This document shows, one piece after another, positions 1 through 5,723 of a stretch of DNA of 5,723 nt. The first letter of the stretch is position 1; every line of letters begins with the position of its first letter. This DNA comes from Planctomycetota bacterium (GTDB lineage Bacteria; Planctomycetota; Phycisphaerae; Phycisphaerales; SM1A02): NCBI GenBank assembly GCA_027295435.1, contig JAPUKX010000288.1:1-5723 (forward strand), read 5' to 3'. The position numbers and the translations under genes were made by a program. Below the pieces are notes generated by a model. It worked only from the letters and a program-made list of their open reading frames with translations. It did no database searches and was not told where the DNA came from.

Positions 1-123
1 GGAATGGGCGGTGAGGACCGTGGTACACGCCCGGATGAGCGACCCGGCCAGTGCGGCCATGCAGATGACCGACACCACCACCACGTACATATGGTCGTCA
101 AGCAGGTCGATGAGCTGTTGCAT
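1..123 (-). CDS. N-terminal fragment of a small membrane protein, function unknown (runs off left edge)
   Basis: Reading leftward from an ATG at 121-123 gives 41 codons with no stop before the window edge. The product starts MQQLIDLLDDHMY and continues into a hydrophobic stretch, about residues 12-30 (Val-rich, then ICMAALAGSLI). This is followed by Arg31, as expected for one membrane helix close to the N terminus. The start is supported by AGGAG (plus-strand 131-135), seven bases upstream of the ATG. The acidic residues before the helix and Arg after it would suggest an N-out orientation, but this is inference. I do not recognise the family from this fragment. It is divergent from the glycosyltransferase gene at 500, so the two could share the intervening regulatory region. 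The open frames on the plus strand here lack comparable start signals. Confidence 0.6.
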   Translation of the reverse strand, partial: MQQLIDLLDDHMYVVVVSVICMAALAGSLIRACTTVLTAHS

Positions 124-130
124 GGCGGTG

Positions 131-135
131 CTCCT
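131..135 (-). promoter_or_regulatory. Ribosome binding site of the left-edge membrane protein
   Basis: The minus strand reads AGGAG, followed by seven bases and then the ATG at 121-123. This strong match and spacing is the main reason to accept the truncated reading frame at 1-123 as a real gene start. Confidence 0.6.
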
Positions 136-368
136 GATTGCCGAGGGGACCGATGTACTTGGAGCGCGGGGGGCGTCCGCTGGTTTACGGCTGCGGCTGT
201 GACGCACGCTCCAGCTGCTCGGTAGCCGCTAAAGCATAGCAGCCCGCGTGGCTCAGACGTGTCCTGAACGTACCGGGGCAAGACACGCCGGCCTCTGCGA
301 TTGGCGGGCACCAGGGCCGCTTTTTTGGGCCCGTGAGAGAGAGTTTTGCCTTGCGGCTGCACCCATAC

Positions 369-396
369 TTGCAAGCTCTGTGATTGCTGAAACAAT
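369..396 (+). promoter_or_regulatory. Weak candidate sigma70-type promoter for the glycosyltransferase gene
   Basis: TTGCAA at 369-374 and AACAAT at 391-396 each match four of six positions of the -35 and -10 consensus, with a 16-base spacer. Transcription from here would leave a leader of roughly 95 bases before the ATG at 500. The match is weak and planctomycete promoters are poorly predicted by this consensus, so this is only a candidate. Confidence 0.2.
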
Positions 397-499
397 ACAC
401 CTGTGGTGGCCCCGCTCGGACTTGGGCAGGTTGCCCGGCCTCGCCGAGCACCAGGTGGGAGGCTGTCACGCTACGCTGGGCCCGACGACACTGCTGCGG

Positions 500-2002
<1,503 letters not shown>

Positions 2003-2027
2003 ACTGCCCCGGCAGGGTTGCTGCACC

Positions 2028-2049
2028 GTCAGCTATCGCTATAGCCGAC
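2028..2049. terminator. Candidate hairpin terminator between convergent genes
   Basis: GTC-A-GCTAT, loop CGCT, then ATAGC-C-GAC forms an 8-bp stem interrupted by one A-C mismatch. It lies in the 52-base gap between the glycosyltransferase stop and the stop of the leftward lipoprotein gene. There is no T tract on either side, so intrinsic termination is unproven. The position at a convergent junction is the main argument. Confidence 0.35.
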
Positions 2050-2054
2050 AATCC

Positions 2055-2696
2055 CTATGGCAGGATGATCTCGGGCTCGCCAGGGCGCGGCTGGCGAAGC
2101 ATGCGCACCGCGGCGTCCGCTCGCCAGATCGTCCATGCCTGGCCGGCCGGGCGCAGACTCAGATACAACTCCCACTGATCGAGCCCTCTCGCGGTGACCA
2201 GATACGCTGTGCCGTGAAGCTCATAGTGGGCCGGCTGGGCGGCATCGGCGACAAAGCGAATCTGGTCGGACCGGCCGGACCGATTCAGCCCATCGGCGAG
2301 GCGCCGGCGAAGCGACGCGAACTCCCGCTGCGAGCAGTGACTCTGATTGCGAAGTCGGTCCACGCAAACCCGCGTCTCGCCGCCGGGCGCCCTCGCTGGA
2401 CTATCGAGGCTGGCCAGGATCGAACGGACAAGTGCATCGGCGCCTGGATCGGTTGGGTGTGCACCCACCTGCGGGATCTGTAGCTCTGCCCGGGTTTCCG
2501 CGGGGCTGGGTTCGCCTCCGGCCGTCCCACCAAACGCGTGCGAGATTTGAGCCGGCATGACATTTCCGCCCGCGGCCACCAATTCGATCATCCTCTGTTC
2601 GCATGCGGCTGCCACCGAGACCACCAACAGACCCGACATGATGGGCCAGGTAGACCGCCGCACCCTCTCTCTGGTATTGATCCACGGTCGGATCAT
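2055..2696 (-). CDS. Exported, probably lipid-anchored protein with LpoB-like C-terminal domain
   Basis: This 213-residue protein starts at ATG 2694-2696, nine bases after AAAGG (2706-2710). The N terminus has several Arg, then a hydrophobic stretch (WPIMSGLLVVSVAAAC, about 17-32). Cys32 follows AAA with Val at -4, an acceptable but not canonical lipobox, so export and lipid attachment are likely. Residues about 35-105 are low-complexity, Ala/Gly/Pro-rich and probably a linker. From about 108 a folded domain resembles LpoB, the outer-membrane lipoprotein activator of penicillin-binding proteins: VCVDRLRNQSH, then LRRRLADGLNRSG..QIRFV (129-149), YELHGTAYLV (158-167) and WELYLSLRPAGQAWTIW (175-191). 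LpoB family proteins have a strand-Asn-Arg-Thr/Ser pattern, a helix ending SGKFRFV and a late Gly..W strand like these. The assignment is by eye; a generic LpoB/FlgO-like lipoprotein is the safe reading. Partner penicillin-binding protein genes are not in the window. Confidence 0.7.
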   Translation of the reverse strand: MIRPWINTRERVRRSTWPIMSGLLVVSVAAACEQRMIELVAAGGNVMPAQISHAFGGTAGGEPSPAETRAELQIPQVGAHPTDPGADALVRSILASLDSPARAPGGETRVCVDRLRNQSHCSQREFASLRRRLADGLNRSGRSDQIRFVADAAQPAHYELHGTAYLVTARGLDQWELYLSLRPAGQAWTIWRADAAVRMLRQPRPGEPEIILP

Positions 2697-2705
2697 GGTG
2701 ACAAA

Positions 2706-2728
2706 CCTTTGCGTCCGTGCGGATTATC
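2706..2728 (-). promoter_or_regulatory. Candidate -10 element and ribosome binding site of the LpoB-like gene
   Basis: On the minus strand GATAAT (plus-strand 2723-2728) matches five of six positions of the -10 consensus. It would start transcription about 20 bases before the ATG. AAAGG (2706-2710) follows with nine-base spacing to the start at 2696. I see no good -35 hexamer upstream, so the promoter call is tentative while the ribosome binding site is reasonable. Confidence 0.35.
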
Positions 2729-2783
2729 GACTGGCCTATTGTCCGGCCGCTTGCCGATGAACCTTGCCGCGACCACCCCCAAC

Positions 2784-2787
2784 GGAG
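2784..2787 (+). promoter_or_regulatory. Ribosome binding site of the 67-residue protein
   Basis: GGAG lies eight bases upstream of the ATG at 2796. The good spacing is a major reason to accept the short reading frame as a gene. Confidence 0.55.
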
Positions 2788-2795
2788 ACCCCTGA

Positions 2796-2999
2796 ATGAT
2801 CAGCAAGAGCCAGATTATTGATGCCATCCAGCAAGTCAATCAATCCGCGCGAAGCGATTGGCTGGATATTTTCGACATATCTGCTCTACGTCGATATCTC
2901 GACCATTTGCAATTGACGCTCGAGCCTCGCGGTCGGGGCAGCATCTGGATCAGACAGGGTGATACCCCGGCGGTCGTGACCCGCGAGCCGATCCCGTAG
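2796..2999 (+). CDS. Small protein of 67 residues, function unknown
   Basis: The frame begins at ATG 2796 behind a well-placed GGAG and ends with TAG. The composition looks like a real cytoplasmic protein, unlike the Arg/Pro/Gly-rich shadow frames nearby. An N-terminal helical part (KSQIIDAIQQVNQSARSDWL, residues 4-23) leads to ISALRRYLDHLQLTLEPRGR (28-47). A short strand-rich tail follows, GSIWIRQGDTPAVVTREP. No signal peptide or membrane helix is visible. The arrangement of a helix, then LRRYLDHL, then PRGRxSxWxRxGDTPA looks like a compact conserved family; I have an impression of similar planctomycete hypothetical proteins but cannot confirm it. The gene is divergent from the LpoB-like gene (99-base gap) and convergent with the receiver gene. 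No function can be assigned. Confidence 0.7.
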   Translation: MISKSQIIDAIQQVNQSARSDWLDIFDISALRRYLDHLQLTLEPRGRGSIWIRQGDTPAVVTREPIP

Positions 3000-3016
3000 G
3001 CTGCGCCTGTGGGCTG

Positions 3017-3043
3017 CGAGGGGTCTCCGTGGAGACACCCTCG
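3017..3043. terminator. Strong hairpin between convergent genes, candidate bidirectional terminator
   Basis: CGAGGG-GTCTCC, loop GT, then GGAGAC-A-CCCTCG forms a 12-bp stem with a single bulged A (3037). The gap lies between the 67-residue gene, which ends at 2999, and the receiver gene, which ends at 3090. There is no T tract. Stability and location suggest a transcription end for one or both genes or an RNA 3' end protector. Confidence 0.5.
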
Positions 3044-3089
3044 ACGTGTGGCCATTGGGTGATTGCACGCGGCAGCCGGCGGCGGCGAG

Positions 3090-3620
3090 TTATTGCAGGT
3101 CCCGGCCGGCATTCGGAGGATACCGATCATCCCCAGCGGCAGGACTCTGAGGCGACGTCACCTGGTCCAGCCGCCGCTTCAGCAGACGAACCCGAAGCAG
3201 TGATCGGACACGGGTGATCAACTCCAACTTGTTCACCGGCTTGGTGATGAAGTCGTCGGTGCCGCATTCGACCGCCCGCTCGCGGTCGCCCACCTCGTGC
3301 AGCGCGGTCACCATGATCACGACGATGTCGCGCGTGCTGGGGCTCGACTTGATCTTCTGACACAGCTCGAAGCCGGACATCCTCGGCATCATCACGTCCA
3401 GCAATACCAAGTCGGGCGGATCTTCGTCGATCGAGTCAAACGCTTCCACCCCGTCGCGAGCGCTGCGGAGACGGCACGGCAAGCTCTCCAGATAAGCCTG
3501 CATCAACTCAACGTTCTGAAGGTTGTCATCGACCAGCAGAATCGACGCCTCGGCCAGGTCCGTTTGATCGAGGTCTGAGGCGTCGGGCTGTGACGCTGCG
3601 ATGGCGGGGGGCTTGGTCAT
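3090..3620 (-). CDS. Stand-alone response regulator receiver (PleD/DivK-like)
   Basis: This 176-residue protein has a single CheY-like receiver domain at about 26-145. The acidic pocket is D31-D32 in SILLVDDNLQN. The phospho-acceptor is D75 in LVLLDVMMP, the switch residue T105 is in MVTAL and the conserved lysine is K127 in FITKPV. The sequence is closest by eye to the receivers of PleD-type regulators, including DNxxNVxLMxAYL and RVRSLLR at the end. No GGDEF, DNA-binding or other output domain follows, only a short Pro/Arg-rich tail (about 155-176). It probably works by protein-protein contact or relays phosphate like DivK. The chosen ATG (3618-3620) overlaps the stop of the upstream transferase gene as ATGA, indicating translational coupling. 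An in-frame ATG 12 codons upstream is possible but lies inside the transferase gene. No histidine kinase is in the window. An N-terminal segment of about 25 polar residues precedes the domain. Confidence 0.9.
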   Translation of the reverse strand: MTKPPAIAASQPDASDLDQTDLAEASILLVDDNLQNVELMQAYLESLPCRLRSARDGVEAFDSIDEDPPDLVLLDVMMPRMSGFELCQKIKSSPSTRDIVVIMVTALHEVGDRERAVECGTDDFITKPVNKLELITRVRSLLRVRLLKRRLDQVTSPQSPAAGDDRYPPNAGRDLQ

Positions 3621-4348
3621 GGTGGTGTGCCTGGGGGTGCCGGCAACGAGCTGCAAAGCTCATCGAGTCGCTCAGCCAGTTGCCGCAACGGTTCGGCGTC
3701 AATCAGGGTCCAGGCCGACGATCTGCTCAGATCACGCAACCGACGGCGAAGGGCCTCCACATCCTGGGGGTAGTCAACATCATGCCACGCGGGCAACGTC
3801 CGGACGGTCAATCCCCGCCCAGTCGCCCGTTGACAGGTCTGATCGTACACGCGATCGCCACCCCAGTCGATCCCCTGCAACAGGACCGGATGGTGTTGAC
3901 GGGCTGCCAGCGTCCAATACCCCCCGTCGCCTGCCGGGCCAACGGCGACATCGCATCGGGCCAGGGCCGGGGCGATCTCGCCCAGGGCCGCATCCGGAAC
4001 ATCGGGGCAATCACCCCCGAAGAACGCAATCGGTCGAGGGGTCTCGATGAGCCCCCACACGCGGTTGAGCCGTTCGCCGAGGTCTCCGCTGCCCTGGTTG
4101 ACGACGGGAGCTGAGGCGACGCCGAGCCGCGTGGTCAGCTTCGCGCCGCACCCATCGGGGCTGACCGCCAGCACCAGCCACCCGGAGGCGCTGAGCCGTT
4201 GGGCGGTGCAGCGAAGCATCGCCCACGCCAATTCAGCCGCGATCGCGCGGCTGTACCCCTGGCCGCTGACCAGCCGGGTCTTGACACGGCCGGGCTCCGG
4301 CATTCTTGCCATCAGCACTGCGGTTACGTCACCGAGCATGCGGGTCAT
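3617..4348 (-). CDS. DUF2064 / TIGR04282-type glycosyltransferase (nucleotidyltransferase-like GT-A fold)
   Basis: This 243-residue protein has the conserved signatures of the DUF2064 family, small GT-A-fold transferases related to CofC-type nucleotidyltransferases and sometimes annotated as TIGR04282 arsenosugar-type glycosyltransferases. Seen in order: ARMPEPGRVKTRL (14-26, nucleotide-binding loop), QGSGDLGERL (85-94), FFGGDCPDVP (109-118, metal-binding Asp), VGPAGDGGYW (136-145), WGGDRVYDQT (162-171) and DVDYPQD (190-196). The last 40 or so residues are a Leu/Arg-rich helical tail ending in Pro-rich sequence. The frame opens at ATG 4372. I prefer the ATG at 4346-4348 because it has GGA six bases upstream and puts the first strand at the usual distance from the N terminus. 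The earlier ATG has no ribosome binding site. The stop overlaps the receiver start by four bases, so the pair is coupled. The sugar or nucleotide substrate is unknown; no arsenic gene is present. Confidence 0.85.
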   Translation of the reverse strand: MTRMLGDVTAVLMARMPEPGRVKTRLVSGQGYSRAIAAELAWAMLRCTAQRLSASGWLVLAVSPDGCGAKLTTRLGVASAPVVNQGSGDLGERLNRVWGLIETPRPIAFFGGDCPDVPDAALGEIAPALARCDVAVGPAGDGGYWTLAARQHHPVLLQGIDWGGDRVYDQTCQRATGRGLTVRTLPAWHDVDYPQDVEALRRRLRDLSRSSAWTLIDAEPLRQLAERLDELCSSLPAPPGTPP

Positions 4349-4408
4349 ATCGCGTCCATCTTTCTGGATCATCTGGGCCGACCAGGCCGAGATCCACCCC
4401 TCGTCTGG

Positions 4409-4421
4409 TCACAGCTTGTGA
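4409..4421. promoter_or_regulatory. Candidate operator palindrome TCACA-GCT-TGTGA
   Basis: A 5-bp inverted repeat with a 3-base spacer sits about 60 bases upstream of the transferase start, in the divergent gap before the gene at 4583. Its form is that of a dimeric regulator site, and the half-sites recall CRP/FNR-type TGTGA. It is short enough to arise by chance. Confidence 0.2.
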
Positions 4422-4582
4422 TGCTGCAATTTCAATGGAGCCGGCGCCCAATGTCGCCCCGGCCGGCGAAAGATTCAAGTGGGCGATGGGCCTAGGATCG
4501 GTATGGCACACCAGCGCACGGCCGATCGATCGATCTCCCCGGGACGCTGCCAGGTGGGAACAGGCAATAGGAACGCGTATCG

Positions 4583-5044
4583 ATGCTCTTTACCATAGGC
4601 CATAAACGAATCGCCTGGGAGGACCGCTTCAATCGCCCCACGGTCGGGAAGCTTCGGGCAGCCTTGGACACGGAGTCGACCGCGCTCTTCGACCGGTTCC
4701 GCGGCCGCGTGATGGCACTCAACGGGGTCACGGAAGATATTGCCTGGCATGGTGAATGTTGGCGGTGGACGATCGAGTATCACACCGACCACAGCGACGA
4801 TCCCCTGGCCGTCGTCGTGCCCTCGCCAGCCGATCTGCAATTGGCGGTTCCGATGGAACGTGGGTTCGCGCGCTCGCTTCCCACCCGGCGAATGAAACGT
4901 ACGCTGCGCGACGGGCTCGAGCTCGCCCAAGACCCGTTCGACACGCGTTGGGGGGTGTGGTCGATACAGGCCGAAGGCCTGCTCCACGACGTGGTGGATC
5001 TGATCGAGCGGAAGTTGCGCCACCTCAATCGCCAGGCGAAATAG
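4583..5044 (+). CDS. Trp-rich protein of unknown function, 153 residues
   Basis: The frame starts at ATG 4583 with AGGA (4569-4572) ten bases upstream and ends with TAG. It is a soluble protein without signal peptide or membrane segment. Residues 22-48 look helical. A conspicuous aromatic strand WHGECWRWTIEY (55-66) is followed by PLAVVVPSPADLQLAVPM (74-91). Next come LPTRRMKRTLRDGL (99-112), then FDTRWGVWSI (119-128) and a C-terminal helix (LLHDVVDLIERKLRHL). The pattern of strand, strand, basic helix, W-containing strand and helix loosely resembles DUF3788 or YdhG-like small domains, but I cannot confirm either. It is divergent from the transferase gene and is followed by a strong terminator-like palindrome, so it is probably monocistronic. 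Function is unassigned. Confidence 0.75.
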   Translation: MLFTIGHKRIAWEDRFNRPTVGKLRAALDTESTALFDRFRGRVMALNGVTEDIAWHGECWRWTIEYHTDHSDDPLAVVVPSPADLQLAVPMERGFARSLPTRRMKRTLRDGLELAQDPFDTRWGVWSIQAEGLLHDVVDLIERKLRHLNRQAK

Positions 5045-5089
5045 ATCGACCGCTGCATGCTTGATGTGCTCGCCACCGACGCGCGCAAG

Positions 5090-5119
5090 AAAGCCCAGGG
5101 AAAGCTTTCCCTGGGCTTT
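5090..5119. terminator. Perfect 30-base palindrome, bidirectional terminator between convergent genes
   Basis: The arm AAAGCCCAGGGAAAG is followed immediately by its exact reverse complement, giving 15 uninterrupted pairs centred at 5104/5105. In RNA the innermost bases must open to form a loop. The outer AAA/TTT pairs put three U residues at the 3' side in either direction, the usual design of a terminator serving two convergent genes. It lies between the gene ending at 5044 and the dockerin-protein gene ending at 5172. Confidence 0.8.
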
Positions 5120-5121
5120 GG

Positions 5122-5140
5122 CTCATCACTCATCACTCAT
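5122..5140. repeat. Short tandem heptamer, CTCATCA x 2.7
   Basis: Two full copies of CTCATCA and a partial third follow directly after the palindrome, in non-coding DNA. It is a small simple repeat with no evident function. Confidence 0.6.
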
Positions 5141-5171
5141 TGTTGGTCACCTTTGACTCTTGATTTTCGTT

Positions 5172-5723
5172 CTACTGGCATGTTCCGCAGGGGTTGCCGC
5201 CGGCGACGGAGCACCACTCGGCCAGCAGCTTCGCCAGGTCGAACGCATCCACGCAACCGTCGGGGGCGTTGCCCACACCGGAGATGTCCGCGATGGCGAG
5301 ATTCGCCGGCGTGCAGTTCTCGCAGGGCGGGCTTGGCGGGTTCAGATCGTTGACGGCGGAGCACCACGCCCCGAGCATGGCCCCGAGGTCAAACGCGTCA
5401 ACGCATCCATCGGGCACATCGCGCGGGCCGGTGATATCGGCTGGGAAGGCGGGAGCGCCAGCAGCATCAAAGATGTAAGCTGAACCGGAAGAGCTGCCAT
5501 TGTCATCATCAGCTCGTGCGCCAACGATGATGGTGTCGTTGTCCAATGTAACGGCTGCGCCAAAGTTATCGTTGTTGCCAGCATCAGATTGCAGCAGCTT
5601 GGCATGCTCCAACCAGATTCCATTGTCATCGCGTTTGAAGATGTGTGCGGCACCACTGGGAGCATCATGGCTGGCTCCGACAACAAGCGTGTCGCCCTGG
5701 ATAGCTACAGAAGCGCCGAAGTT
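5172..5723 (-). CDS. C-terminal part of FG-GAP propeller protein with double GC-type dockerin-like module (runs off right edge)
   Basis: The minus strand is open from the window edge to TAG at 5172-5174, giving the last 183 residues of a larger, presumably secreted protein. Residues 1-86 hold FG-GAP/integrin-like beta-propeller repeats about 52 residues apart. These are NFGASVAIQGDTLVVGASHD (1-20) with GAAHIF, and NFGAAVTLDNDTIIVGARAD (53-72) with GSAYIF. After a short AGAPAFP linker come two dockerin-like halves exactly 50 residues apart. Each contains PDGCVDAFDL and an LxxWCS end (about 96-122 and 144-171). They are joined by a Pro/Cys linker (PPSPPCENC), and a PCGTCQ tail ends the protein. 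Eight Cys are present, at 107, 121, 134, 137, 157, 171, 179 and 182, which suggests disulfides. In planctomycetes such modules are C-terminal to diverse exported proteins and are thought to serve retention or attachment. The N-terminal signal peptide and the rest of the propeller are outside the window. Confidence 0.88.
   Translation of the reverse strand, partial: NFGASVAIQGDTLVVGASHDAPSGAAHIFKRDDNGIWLEHAKLLQSDAGNNDNFGAAVTLDNDTIIVGARADDDNGSSSGSAYIFDAAGAPAFPADITGPRDVPDGCVDAFDLGAMLGAWCSAVNDLNPPSPPCENCTPANLAIADISGVGNAPDGCVDAFDLAKLLAEWCSVAGGNPCGTCQ
5207..5439 (-). repeat. 150-base direct repeat encoding the two dockerin-like halves
   Basis: The plus-strand block starting CGGAGCACCAC at 5207 recurs at 5357, a spacing of 150 bases. 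Similarity continues through the GGTCGAACGC / GGTCAAACGC and GATGTC / GATATC segments. The repeat reflects an internal duplication of the dockerin-like unit and has diverged at the DNA level, mostly outside the core. Confidence 0.7.

Larger units (their letters stand above)
124..499. other. 376-base intergenic region / leader, no convincing gene
   Basis: The region separates the divergent membrane-protein and glycosyltransferase genes. An open frame runs through it on the plus strand in phase with the glycosyltransferase (from 248), and another lies on the minus strand (185-469). Both translate to low-complexity Arg/Gly/Pro/Cys-rich sequence with no recognisable domain or ribosome binding site, so I treat the region as non-coding. 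It contains a short GC stem followed by six T residues (289-326) and a weak sigma70-like hexamer pair (369-396). It also holds the presumed promoter of the leftward gene, which I could not locate. Confidence 0.5.

Noticed and set aside
185..469. Minus-strand 94-residue open frame in the intergenic region
   Set aside because: Composition is that of GC-rich shadow sequence and no ribosome binding site or recognisable motif is visible.
248..499. 84-residue N-terminal extension of the glycosyltransferase frame
   Set aside because: The extension is Arg/Pro/Cys-rich with no domain, no ribosome binding site at 248, and would bury the first membrane helix. The ATG at 500 gives a normal family N terminus.
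3621..3656. Upstream ATG extending the receiver by 12 residues
   Set aside because: It would lie inside the transferase gene. The ATGA overlap at 3617-3620 is the usual coupled arrangement, and MTKPP is a more typical start.
3590..4114. Plus-strand 174-residue and nested 149-residue open frames
   Set aside because: They are antisense to the DUF2064 transferase, whose conserved motifs prove the minus-strand reading.
4475..5023. Minus-strand 182-residue open frame
   Set aside because: It is antisense to the 153-residue gene at 4583-5044, which has a ribosome binding site and balanced composition. The long antisense frame is expected at high GC.
5122..5140. Heptamer repeat as a CRISPR or attachment site
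   Set aside because: There are fewer than three copies, no spacers, and no integrase or cas gene in the window.
5160..5483. Plus-strand open frames across the dockerin region
   Set aside because: The minus strand carries duplicated dockerin-like units and FG-GAP repeats in one frame to the window edge. The plus-strand frames are their complements.

Overview
The window is a GC-rich chromosomal stretch that most resembles a planctomycete, probably Phycisphaerae or a relative. The main clue is the protein at the right edge. It ends in a doubled, cysteine-containing dockerin-like module with the core PDGCVDAFDL, of the kind I associate with 'GC-type dockerin' proteins of that group. The assignment is inference from family knowledge, not from a marker gene.

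Layout, left to right. (1) Positions 1-123, minus strand: start of a small membrane protein that runs off the left edge. (2) Positions 124-499: leader or intergenic DNA with no convincing gene. (3) Positions 500-2002, plus strand: complete membrane-bound family 2 glycosyltransferase of the cellulose synthase/CslA-like type. (4) Positions 2055-2696, minus strand, convergent with it: secreted, probably lipid-anchored protein with an LpoB-like C-terminal domain. (5) Positions 2796-2999, plus strand, divergent from it: 67-residue protein with a good ribosome binding site. (6) Positions 3090-4348, minus strand: two-gene unit, a DUF2064/TIGR04282-type nucleotidyl/glycosyl transferase followed by a stand-alone response-regulator receiver, overlapping as ATGA. 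(7) Positions 4583-5044, plus strand, divergent from that unit: 153-residue Trp-rich protein of unknown function. (8) Positions 5172-5723, minus strand: C-terminal part of an FG-GAP propeller protein ending in the double dockerin-like module.

The genes alternate in strand and do not form one operon. The only clear co-transcribed pair is the transferase and the receiver. Several products point to the cell envelope: the glycan synthase, the LpoB-like lipoprotein, the sugar/nucleotide transferase and the exported propeller protein. A joint pathway is not demonstrated. Each of the three convergent junctions (2003-2054, 3000-3089, 5045-5171) contains a hairpin without a long T tract. The strongest is a perfect 30-base palindrome at 5090-5119.

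I found no rRNA, tRNA, CRISPR array, transposase or phage gene. The most unusual parts are the right-edge protein, with its expanded cysteine-bearing dockerin loops and a sharp base-composition step between modules, and the small conserved-looking proteins of unknown function.
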